NCBI RefSeq assembly: GCF_905475395.1
Contig: NC_058338.1
Span: forward strand, 70,133,435 to 70,197,434
Source of the DNA: Chrysoperla carnea
Lineage: Eukaryota; Arthropoda; Insecta; Neuroptera; Chrysopidae
Reading direction: 5' to 3'
Length of the DNA: 64,000 bases
Positions 24,001-34,600 of the stretch are shown here, piece after piece. The notes beneath the pieces were generated by a model, which saw nothing but the letters and a program-made list of their open reading frames with translations, ran no database searches and was not told where the DNA came from. A program made the position numbers and the translations under genes. Each line of letters opens with the position of its first letter. Positions within the stretch are counted from its first letter, which is position 1.

Positions 24001-26723
24001 GTATCTACATGAAAGGCGGCTTTTATCTAGTAAGTTAAGTTAGAAATGCGTTAAACCTCGTTATAGTAATCGTGCTAAATGTAGATTAAGAATATGATTT
24101 ATTAACAAAATATATAAATTTTAGCTTCGTTAAATACTCGAAATATTCTACCATGATCTCATGGACTGCTTATTAATTTAAAACTTTTTATCTACGTCCG
24201 TGAGAAAAGAAGTACTTTTCTCAGTCAGTATACGCCGGAAAAATAGTTCATAACCGTACTAGGACGGTAATAACTGTTTTAATTTTCTATTTTTCTCAAT
24301 AAGCCATGGCAAATTTTAAATAATAATTATCGTTTATTTCCACATTTTAGAAGCGTAGATAATTTTTTGATGATATACGTGTGATAACGCATTATTAACG
24401 TATTTCTGCGATTGTCCAATTCGTGCTACTCGTTGCAGTTGTGTAAATTTCGCAGGTGTACGTTAATAATGCTATTATCCCACTAGTATCGTAAATAACT
24501 ATAATACCTATGATTTTTTGAAAAAATTAAAATATAATAGTAAGTATTAGTTGGATAAAGGAATACATAAAATAGCCAGCCATTCTTAGGGAGTCTTCAA
24601 TAACAGCTTCGATTTTTATGATTTTTTTCTTCAAAATGATTATTTTGGATATTAAATGATTCTTTTTGTATCGACACCTATCCTAAATCGCTAATGATAA
24701 AAGTTTGAAATTTCGAGAGGATATTGATTTTATACTGTAAGTGTCTAAGAAAGCATTTTTCGAAATGCTTCGAAATTCACTCTAAAAAGGTGAAATAGGG
24801 GATGAAAGTATCTATAAAAATATATACAAACCGTCATTTTTGAGTTCACTACTTAACCGATTTAAAAAATCCTTTCACCTATGCTATAGAATATGCTACA
24901 TTATCAGCAAATAACATGGGCTGTATTTAGCTGTTCCGCACCAAAAGTAAAAATTCATTAAAAAATGAGTAAACTATTTCATCGATTTTAATAATTCTTT
25001 CACCCATAGAATGTTACATTATCACCAATTAGCATAGGTTGTATTTTTTTTCAAAAAAGTTAGGATTTCCCATGCGTTAGCGATTTAGGCTGGGCATCGA
25101 TATATCAGTCGCGATATTGCCTATTCAGCCTCCAGATTATTTCCTCCCTCTGAAATGTTTCTGATTTAAAATAATATATAAAAAGCATCATTTTGAAAAA
25201 AAAAAATCGAAATCGGAGCTGTTATTGAGGACTCCTGACTAAAAACTTTCATTGATGCGACTATACGTATGCCTACTTAACAAAAGATAATTAAAATTTC
25301 AAGAAGAATATAATTATGTTAAATTATACTTTTGCATAATGTAAATTTTAAATTTAAAAACGTCAATGTATGGATATAGGACAAAAAAAATAGTGTGAAG
25401 TTCATGTGAACGAATTGCTGCGGCATTGATAAAAACAGTGCATAAAAATTTGTTTATGACTATGCATTTATATACCGAGTGCACCAAAAAAGAACACTAC
25501 ACTAAAGCAATGTAAAAAAAATTCTGTTAATTAGCATGCCTATAAAACTTACTATTATCCTGGTGAAAAATAATAACACGATAGGCTAATTCAGTTTTTG
25601 TTGGGCAAAGCGTACCTAAGTTTAATTTCGATTTCGATTTCGATTGTTAGGTCTTCGAGGGAGAGCTATGGGGACAGAATGCTGAATTTTGGTAAATTTC
25701 ATCATGTATAGTAAAAGAAAATGTTTATCATGGCAATGATAATATTCGTACTGTACTTACTACAAAATGCTCTTCGATTTTTCTGCCTGTTTTGAAGTAG
25801 TAATTGGGCACAGAGGCACAAAACACGCCCGATACATTTTTCATCGTCAATATTGTCCGATTTATTTGTCATTTCCGGCTTATTTCACTCGCAATTCGTA
25901 TATTTATGATAATAAAAGTCAACTGACGAACTGACGTCACAGCGCCATTCGTATAACTTCGTGTGTTTCCGGATCGTTTTCGCCAATTTGAATTTTAATT
26001 AATTTATCATTTATTTAATATTTATCAAGACATTTACCTTCATTTAAAAAAAAAGAAAAAAAAATGTGAAAAAGGTCTATTTTCTTGGTAAAATAATAGT
26101 TATTTACTATACAAGTGGAACAAGAGCATTATTAGTAACAAGTACGCATGCGAAATTTGCATAACTATTGTGCAGTTGCACGTAACTTAAAATTTGTCAT
26201 GAGTTATTTAGAAAACTAGAACAATAAAAAAGTTACTATAGTAACTTGTTATTAGTTTAGATTTTGACAGCAATTTGGCTAATTTGATTGGTTGAAAATG
26301 AGTGTGGTAATTAATGGATATTTATCCCGCGTAAAATGAATGGGATGGATAAGTAATTCTTACTCACGGGCGTAACTAAATATATTTATAGCATACCGGA
26401 TTTTTCACCATTTCTTTTAAACGATCTGCTTCCGAAACACCCTTTTTTTCTCTCATCAACAAATAAATTGTACGAATTCCAGTACAACTTCTAAGTAATT
26501 TTTCAAGTAATACTTTACCCATAAAACCAGATCCACCGGTAATAAACACATTTTTTTCGTTATAAAAATTAACAACTGATGTTTCGTTATTGTTATTTTC
26601 GAGTATTTCTAAATTTTTATCATTTTGAACTGTTTGCTTTAATTTATCACAAATGTAATAATGGAAAAAATCTGATTGTATATCTTTTATGTCATCTAAA
26701 TTATATGGTTTTTGTTCACACAT
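18082..26723 (-). CDS. Fatty acyl-CoA reductase, copy A
   Basis: Nine exons on the minus strand: 26397-26723, 23624-23872, 23317-23465, 21983-22092, 21598-21811, 20404-20631, 19797-19935, 19384-19517 and 18082-18178. Joined, they give 548 residues plus TAA. The family reduces fatty acyl-CoA with NADPH to fatty alcohol, usually at the ER or peroxisome. Seen here: the Rossmann loop TGGSGFMG (62-69), FHVAASVRFDD, HVSTSYAN, the catalytic Y-x-x-x-K pair (Y251, K255) in NTYTFTK, RPSIVT, EGWIDNFNGP, and a C-terminal hydrophobic helix in the last exon (LFILHCAVISIIFL). The first 59 residues are Asn/Asp-rich and unlike the other copies. Exons 1-8 are well supported by matching phases. The ninth rests on phase, acceptor and similarity to the tails of B and D. 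Chain-length specificity cannot be read from sequence. Confidence 0.93.
18566..18975 (+). repeat. Dispersed repeat family 2, copy 1
   Basis: The landmarks are AACAGTGATGTTTACGAAAA, TTTCAAACAAAAGTTG, a GACAGACAGACAACCGGAAA run and TGAACACC. Two further copies are at 22760-23180 and 34030-34440, all on the plus strand. It lies in the last intron of FAR copy A. A 66-codon open frame at 18581-18781 is part of the repeat and not a gene. Confidence 0.65.
20810..21135 (+). repeat. Dispersed repeat family 1, copy 2
   Basis: It shares AAAAAAAGGGGTGT, AATAAGTTTGACCGCTA and CAAAAATTTGTCGGGGG with the copy at 16385-16720. It carries a short GTGTGTGTGT run. It lies in intron 5 of FAR copy A. Confidence 0.6.
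21446..21510 (+). repeat. Small tandem duplication
   Basis: Two adjacent units both read ACGAGTTTTTTTTTATCATT, with a small difference in T-run length, followed by GGGCAGCA or GGGCGGCA. The unit is about 27-28 bases. It lies in intron 5 of FAR copy A. Confidence 0.6.
22760..23180 (+). repeat. Dispersed repeat family 2, copy 2
   Basis: It shares CCCACGGGTAAACAGT, TTTCAAACAAAAGTT, TTGCAAGATGGGTCCTACGG, AACTCGACCTCACTTTTT and CAACCGGAAATGGACTAATT with the other copies. The similarity to copy 3 extends further left (GAAATACCATG or GAAATACCATT, GACAGTG). It lies in intron 3 of FAR copy A. Confidence 0.65.
24590..25236. mobile_element. Foldback element with internal direct repeat
   Basis: The arms GAGTCTTCAATAACAGCT and AGCTGTTATTGAGGACTC are inverted, followed inward by TTCAAAATGAT and ATCATTTTGAA and by CCTAAATCGCTAA and TTAGCGATTTAGG. 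The centre holds two imperfect direct units of about 125 bases, at about 24850-24945 and 24985-25050. They share TCTTTCACC or CCTTTCACC, TACATTATCA and GGGCTGTATTT or AGGTTGTATTT. It lies in intron 1 of FAR copy A. Confidence 0.6.
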
Positions 26724-27041
26724 TGTAATTGTGTAATGTAACTTCTTTTCTAATACAATGTAACTTCTAAAATGTAAAATTTATAATTCCTCGAATGCAA
26801 TTTCATATATTACAACCGATGAATTTATTATCCTTGAATATGAATGGAATAGCTTTGTTAATTTTATTCATTTATGTTAATTTATAATCAAAATTTTGCA
26901 ACGGGGAAATAAATATCTATTTAGACGATAACGTGCAAACAATAACAATATCGATAATGCTATTAAATGAGGCGATCATTTGTTTCCATTTTGTTTATGA
27001 TAATTTGGTAATGGTAAGGTTTGTTGATAATTATCAAGTGA

Positions 27042-27158
27042 TAGAGTTCTATTAAAACTAAGTGGCACTGAACAAGAGAGAGTATAGATACGAGTGCACA
27101 TACATATACATCATACACTCTCTCTTGCTCGGTGCCACTTAGTTTTGATAGAACTCTA
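27042..27158. mobile_element. Short hairpin element, 117 bp
   Basis: The arms TAGAGTTCTATTAAAACTAA and the mirrored TTAGTTTTGATAGAACTCTA continue inward through GTGGCACTGAACAAGAGAG and CTCTCTTGCTCGGTGCCAC around a loop of about 30 bases. The arms are roughly 43 bases with a few mismatches. Confidence 0.75.
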
Positions 27159-27259
27159 ATCGCTTGCATACGTCATACAAAGAACACACCTTCTAATTTT
27201 CAGGTCTCAGCGATCTGCGGTTTATTGACTGACTGACTGACGGATCAACGCATAGCCTA

Positions 27260-27940
27260 GACACCCTTACACTTTCGTCATTTATAGGAATATCGATTTG
27301 AAAGTTTGCACAGTAATATTAGGGAGTGGGTTACATTTTTTAAGATAATTAACAAAAACCTGAATCTTAAACTCAGCCTACTACAAATTGACAAATAGAG
27401 CAAATTCTTAAAATTTTGCCTAGCGCCAGAAATAGTTAGAGATGTCGAAAAAAATAATTAGAAAAAGTTGCTTAGAATATATTTTTATGCCTATATACCG
27501 ATTTTCATGACAAAATTCGAATTTTTAATTTTTCGTTATTTTGCTCTTTACTCAAAATTATTACAAGTTTATTTTTTAATTTTATAACTATGGACAAATT
27601 GATAATTTAATAGTGTTATGTATTTAAATTTTTCAATAGTATTTAAATTTTTCAATAAACTTGTAATAATTTTCAGTGCAGATCAAAATAATGAAAAAAT
27701 TATAAATGCGAATTTTGTAATGAAAATCGGTATATGGGCATAAAAAAAATATTCCAAGGAACTTTTTCTAATAATTTTTGTTGACATCTCTAACCATCCC
27801 TGGCGCTAGGCAAAATTTTAAGAATTTTCCCTATTTGTCAATTTGAGTAGGCTGAGTTTAAGGTTCAGGTTTCGGTTAAATATTTTAAAAAATGTGACCC
27901 ATTAATATATCCTATAAATGACGAAAGTGTGAGGGTGTCT
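27260..27940. mobile_element. Foldback element of about 680 bp
   Basis: The ends GACACCCTTACACTTTCGTC and GACGAAAGTGTGAGGGTGTC are inverted. The inner blocks CTAGCGCCAG and CTGGCGCTAG, AACTCAGCCTAC and GTAGGCTGAGTTT, and ATACCGATTTTCAT and ATGAAAATCGGTAT also pair. The centre has a small direct repeat of TATTTAAATTTTTCAATA. Partial copies of the same family are near 500-590 and 1291-1360. Confidence 0.75.
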
Positions 27941-28699
27941 TCACCTTAAATGCGACATTGTATAAATTATTGCCACCACTAATTACAAAAACATTTAATA
28001 CAAATCTGGCTATTTTAATGATTATTAAAAATGATATAAAAAAATAAATGGACTCGCTAACAATTGTTTTTTATTAAGGTGAAGGTTTGATTTTAAATTA
28101 TGAAGGTTGCTACGTTTAATTTAATGATTTTTTTAATTAGTGGAGAGCCGTAAGATTTATACCTCGGACTCCAAGAAAAGTCAAACAATATTTATAAAAT
28201 TGGTGCAACTGCATTGTTTAAAACTTAAAGAAGTTAAAAACCTACCCTTTCTTGGAGGTGGAAAAATTTATGCTGAAAATGACAACGATATAGGAATGAA
28301 AAAGCAAAAAGTGTCATTGAAACATATGTCAAAAAGTCAATACATTCCGAGTTATTGGCGATTGAAGTTCGGAGTATTTAACGTTAAATAATAGACAATC
28401 GTACATATTTTTTTAAAGTACTATAGAAAATCATGAAATAAAAAAAAAGTTTCAAGTCATTTGCATGAAAATTGGCGGAGTTTTGATGAAAAAAAAGTTT
28501 ATCGAACGTTTCTTTTTATGTTTTATTCAGCACAAAAACTGATAACAAAAAACAACCTGCTTAATTATGCACAAAGCCAGTATATAATCGGGATTTTTAG
28601 AAAATACTTCAGATTTATTACAAAAAAATCCCCCAAAAATTGGAACTCTCAATTTGACATGTTCCCATATGTTTAAAATAAATATCTGGTAAAAGGGAT

Positions 28700-28782
28700 T
28701 GTACAAGGGGTTGGAATAAGGTTAGGAATAGGGATAGGGAAAGGGAAGGGATAAGGGTAGGGATAGGGATAGGGATTTTTTC
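28700..28782 (+). repeat. GGGATA-type microsatellite
   Basis: There are imperfect repeats of AGGGAT, AGGGAA and GGGTA over about 80 bases, ending in three near-perfect GGGATA units. The unit differs from the insect telomere repeat TTAGG. Confidence 0.7.
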
Positions 28783-29149
28783 CTAACTTGCCTGACAGTA
28801 ATTGAAGAATTAACATCTGAGACATTTTTCAAGAAAAATAAAATTTTAAGCTTTTTTTCTTATTATTTTGTTCATTTTTTATTTTGGTTTTGAACCCTAA
28901 TTTTTTTGAAAACAGAACATGTTACTAGCTGTAAATGAAGCTTTCAATTCGTGAAATAATTCAAATTATTTGTTTGATATCATGCTTAGGTATATTTGAA
29001 TTAATGATAACGGTGTATTTCCGTAAACGTTCGAAATCCAATTTTACATGTCGAAGGTTCTTGCTCAGACGATGACGCGATTAATATGTCGGCAATGTAT
29101 GCGAACGTAAAATCTAGCCCTTCTTACACTTCGTCACTGAATCGTTGGA

Positions 29150-29640
29150 ATGGTTCAAAGGTCATATACATAAATGATGATCGAGAATATCGATTAACCG
29201 TGTAAAATGTGAGCGAAATCGTGTGAAACGATGATGCCCATTGACTCTCCGACAGTCTGCATATACCAATTTGCCCGGAGGAAGTCGGCGTGGTTTGTCT
29301 AATATGGGTGGTCCCAGTGTCACGACAATTTGATGACGCGTTGAGTGACGAATTTCTTCACTTTGCAATAAACCGGTTGGCCGTGTTACTGCTGAATAGT
29401 TTTGTAACAGTCGGTGATAAAAATCTGCTCCGATGATTGGCTTTGTCACGTCGGCAACTACGAAGTTTCACGAAAATTGGCGTCGTAAACCAAGATTTTG
29501 TGAAAGCGTTAATGTGCCGTAAGTTGAAAATCAATGCGAAAATTATTCTTGATCAATGATGGATTTTGCCGGGCCAAATAATCTGGAATGTGTGACCGCA
29601 GCATGGACAAAGTACTTTAATTTACTCGAAATAGGACTCA
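29150..29640 (-). pseudogene. Ty3/Gypsy-like retrotransposon pol remnant
   Basis: On the minus strand, 29162-29449 is open. Extended upstream to about 29520 it shows the protease-to-reverse-transcriptase linker typical of Ty3/Gypsy elements: a TYG-LTL-LGLRR stretch, then FVVADVTKPIIGADF, then HQIVVTLGPPI-KPRRLPPGKL. An in-frame TGA interrupts the segment just before FVVADV at about 29472-29474, and further upstream (about 29530-29620) only a degenerate match to the protease start remains. No long terminal repeats or catalytic reverse transcriptase motif are nearby. It is a dead fragment. Its base composition is more GC-rich than its surroundings. Confidence 0.75.
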
Positions 29641-31667
29641 ACTCTATTTGTGCTGCGTTTGGAGGTTTTGAACTGTAGGTAAATGATTCCCTGACCGGAA
29701 TCTAATTGTCATCTGGTTGTTTCTGAAATATTCTGGTTACAGACAATGTTTTAATGAAATAACGTCTGTATCCTGCATGATTGAAGTTGGTCCTTGGAGG
29801 AGACGAACTTCTCGTGTTTAAGGAAGTTTTTTTTTTTTTTTTTTTTTGTCAGTGTACATTTTAAAAGTAAAATATATTGAAAAATACGTAACTTTTTGCT
29901 GAATTTATCACGGGAAAACTGAATTTACCACGGGAACTAAAATTCATGCTTGTCGATTTTTAGTACTGGTAACTTTATTTAGGTACTGGTAACAGGCTCA
30001 AGAAGTTCTAGCAGTTTCGGATAAATATTTTTTAAACGCAACTTAAATGGGAAATTTTTTTGTCGAAAAATACAAAAAATGTCTTTATCGTTAAATAATT
30101 CAATAAATAATAAAGTTACAGAAAAAAGTTTTAGGGTCAAAATTTAGCTTTTTTTCAGCAAAATATTTTATTTTCTAAAATTTTTTTTCTAACTTTATTT
30201 TTTTTCATAATTTATCAAGACGTGGCTTGACTTTTTCAAAGGACGCTGGAAAAAAATTTTTTAAATACGAGAAAATTTTGTCTTTGTTTTTTTAGTAAAT
30301 TTACTAGAATAATTTAGACCCAAAAATAAGTCGATACCCTAAAAACTAATCGTTCAGACATGTGTCTATGGATTATTTAAGGTAAAAAAAATTTTATAAA
30401 AAATACTTTTTAAGGAACAAGCTTTTATTGTACTAAAAATTACAAAAAAATTTTTTCTATCTCATCAACTCCACATACCTACCTTGAGCCGAAACGCAAA
30501 AATGTTGTTGTTGAATGGTAACTATTACGACCTGGACAATATATTTTGTATTGAGACTGATAACATAATAATTTGTTTACAAACACATTTAAAAAAAATG
30601 AAAGTAGCCCAAAAATATCATTTGTGTATATTTCAGGTTTTTTTTATTTTTAGGAATAATCTTGATAAATTTTGAAGTCAATTATTAATAGTTAAAAATA
30701 AATTATCCTATTTAAAATAACATTTTAGTGATTTAAATGACTTTCGAAACATGGATAAAATTAATTTTAAGATAGGTATTAATTTTATAGTAGCAGAAAC
30801 GACTAATTGAAATACATTGAAATTCGAAAATTTGAACAGTAAGAGAGGATTTGAATGCAGCTTTCTGTATTCGATTCGTTAGAACGTCAGGAAATTTTAT
30901 GACCTAAATTGATTTATAAGGAATTAAAAATATTCAATTTGCATAAACAATATGCATATTATAATTGCATTTTAAATTAACCGTAAATACATACTAAATT
31001 CACAAATCGGTTCATAGTGATGAAAATGATACCAAACTTGTTACTCGGGGGTTTCTGGGGTCGCTGAGCACGAATATCGCGACAGAGTTGGTCACCGAGG
31101 TACCCCGGTACTCCGGTATCACGTACCTAGACATTTAATAGGATTTGATTAAAAGCTATATCAACGAAATTTTCATTCTTTATTGTGTTTATAAATATTG
31201 TATTAAAGTGATTCGGCTGTCACGTGGCTATCAACTAGTCAACTCGGAAATTTGTATGACGTAAATGTAAGAAAATGCTCTAAAAATATCGTAAACTAGG
31301 CAATTTGTAGGCAAAAATATCGAAAAAGCTTCAAAAACCAAAGTTTTATTATTATTTGATTTATTTTATTCTTTTTGGAAAGGGCCGTATTTTAATGTTT
31401 TTTTTACAGAATCTGTTATAAATTTTCTTCATGATGAAAACTTTTTTGAAGCTCATTCACTGATTAATTTTTGTACAATGAACATTATTGTGAGTACCTA
31501 CTTCCATAAGGCACTTTGTTAAAAATCACAATTTTAAAATGAAATAATTCAAAATTTTGTTCAACAAGAAGCCCCAAAACTGTGATCAAGGGACTTTGTT
31601 CTATCATTAGCCACAAAAAAAAAAAAAAATGAACATTCACCCTACTTGCTCAAACAGCCGTTCCACT

Positions 31668-34600
31668 TTAAATATGAAACAAATTTGATAATATTTTACA
31701 AAATAATATAAATACTAGGAACAAAAATACAATAATCACCATGCGATGGGCCATCTGAAATCTGTAAAACATATAAACATTTAGAAATTAATGTTACTGA
31801 AATTTGTGGTAATTCAAATCTTAACTTTACTTTCTATATAAAGCTCTAGCTCTTAAAATAGCATCTTTATCATCTGCGGCTTCATTTAAGATATATTTCT
31901 TAAGACCATAAAGTCCATAAGCCATGACAGAAAATTTATTGGTATTCTTAATGTTTGCCTGGAAAAACATAGTTGAAGAGATTAAAAAACGGTTATGCAG
32001 ATTTGAAGAGGAAATATTTTTAGTATTTTCTGACTCCGATAACTTCAATAGTTTTTCATTGTTCAGAATGAAGAATGACAATTTAAAATATGCTCTGTCT
32101 CTTCCACACATTCCTCTTTGTAGGGCTCTAGGGTTCTTTGTAGGGGTCTAGGCACCCATGTCGTATTCTGCTAAACGGTTTGAGCAACATAATCGGGAAT
32201 AGAGCAATTAATTAGCACATAAATAGCACTAATTTCTCATATATTCTCTTTCTGGTTTTGTGCTGGCATTACGATTGGGGGCGAACAAAATCGGGAATAG
32301 AGCCAATTTGGTTTGTGATGGGGGGGGGGCTAGAGTGACATGGGTGGTTAATATTATAGAATTAAAAATTCAAAATGATTTAGAAAAAATCTCATTTGTT
32401 ATCCTTGATCTTCGTCAACTTCGATTGAAGTAAAATTTGGCAAAATCTTCATATTAGTTTATTATATTTTCTAATTTCATAGGAACTCGATTCGACTCAG
32501 TAGGGGGCAGGTAAATTTTAAAGAATTATCTGAGATAATAGCTGGTAAAATTTTAAATACAGGATGCTTTTTTAAGTTGACATATGCTCGAAATTGATAA
32601 AAATGCTTGAAGAAAAAAATGTTGGATGTGTAGGCGCACATCTTACGCATACATTAAACTTGACCTATGTTTTCAAGCTCAATGAAAAGCTCACTCTACT
32701 CCATAACTGTTAATCGATAGATGGGCATTTTAAATTAGAAAGTTGTAATTGATTAAAAAAGTAACATTTTCTGTTTGAAACATTTTTCCGCAAACAGTAA
32801 AGTTTAGGTAAAAACGGACTGACAAGTTTTACCCAAAATTGTTTTTTCGCATCAAAATTGTTATTTCTATTGTTTCTGGCAAATCTAGGCATTCTATGAA
32901 AAAAATTTCCTATAAATCCAATTAAAGTGGTTTGTTTATTTTCTATAAAGACCATTCTTGTTCAAATTGAATGAACAAGCGCACAATAAGCTAGATTTTT
33001 GCTATCAATTTGCATTTCAAACTATTCGGTTTTCAAAAAAAGATTTCAAACAAAAATGTTTGCGTTTTTATAAAGAACAACTTTCTAATTTAAAGCATTC
33101 ATCTAATGTTTTTCAGTTATGAGTAAGGTTTTAATTGAACCTAAAAACTTAGATCGAATTTGATGCCGGTATAAGATGCGTGCCTTTGAAACTAACATAT
33201 TTTGTGCATTTGAAGCATTTTCCTCGATTCAATTTATTTATCGAAATTCAAGCATACGTAAATTTAAAAAAAAAGTATAATAGATATACGTATTTAAACT
33301 TACATAGAAATCTTCTTTGTCTTCCTCTTTTAACACGTTGCATAAAGATAAATAATTACCATTCATAAATGTCCATTCATTTGCCATGAACGGTCTTAAA
33401 GCAATATTCGCAATGTATATTTTTCTACATGTTTTTAGCACTCTTAAAATAAAAAATAAAAAAATAAAGTTACCTTAAAATTACGACGAAATATTTGATA
33501 GTAATTGATTGGAATAAAACAACTTACGCGAACTTTTGACCTGAAATGTTTATCATAATCTGTTTGAAAATACTGGGAATTATTTGAAGAAACGCGAATG
33601 CAAGGTTAAATCCAAGTTGATTATCGATGAAAAGAATAAATGGATACCAAATTCTTTGATTAAATGGATATAATTCGCATAATCGCTCACAACATTCAAG
33701 CATATAACGGTAAGTTAAATTCGTTATGTTCGACGTACAGGCGTTAATAACCAAACTAAAAATAAAGAATAATTAAAACTTAGATTTAAATAATTTCGAG
33801 ACCGCATCTATTTATTTGAAGAATCAGATGAAATATATGCTATTTTTGAGGCTATTAATTTCTTAATAAAAAAAATTTGATAATAACATGTTGTAATATT
33901 ATTATGTTGAAATACCATTCATAGACAGTGTTGATTATTCTATCATATTACACATACATACATGTCACACATACATAACTGATATTCCCATATAATACAT
34001 ACTAGACAATTTACGCCTAATTTGCGCCCTCACGGGTAAACAGTGATGTTTACGAAAAAATGTTTCAAACAAAAGTTGGCTATTTTTTTCTAAGAAATAT
34101 TTTTTACATTTAAACTTTTGTTCTATCTCTAACGGTTTACAAGATGGGTCCTACGTACCCAATTGACCTATGTTGCTCATTTACGGAACTCGACCTCACT
34201 TATTACGTCCCGAGTACGCTGTAAAAATTGCAGTTTGATATCTTTTTTCGTTTTTGAGTTATCGTGTCCACAGACGGGCGGGCGGACAACCGAAAATGGA
34301 CTAATTAGGTGATTTTATGAACACCTATACCAAAATTTTGTTCATAGCATCAATATTTTTAAGCGTTACAAACTTGGGATTAAATTTAGTATACCTTGCA
34401 TATTACATATATGCATGATATAAAAAGATAAAATTGAGAATTAATCAAAAATTTTAAATTTTACTTTCCAATAACATGAATATTTAGAAAGCTTAATTAT
34501 AGGTTGCTTGCATACTGGCATCGGTCATTACATACAGAGAATGTTTTGAATTTCGGTATCATCATTAGGTTTTTAAAAACACTTGTTGAATTAAAACCAG

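Larger units (their letters stand above)
26724..31667. other. Intergenic region between FAR copies A and B
   Basis: It holds a 117-bp hairpin (27042-27158), a 680-bp foldback (27260-27940), a GGGATA microsatellite (28700-28782), a gypsy-like pol remnant (29150-29640), a 19-base T run near 29828, and a TTACTCGGGGGTTTCTGGGG fragment (31038-31085) that recurs at 39340 and 40045 in this window. The promoter of copy A should lie just right of 26723, but I cannot point to a core element. The open frames at 28140-28391, 28461-28676 and 30484-30675 show nothing recognisable. Confidence 0.55.

Noticed and set aside
28700-28782. Telomere-like G-rich repeat
   Set aside because: The unit GGGATA with AGGGAA variants is not the TTAGG telomere repeat of insects, and the run is short and imperfect, so it is an ordinary microsatellite.
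31924-32151. 75-codon plus-strand frame
   Set aside because: It is the antisense shadow of exon 8 of FAR copy B.
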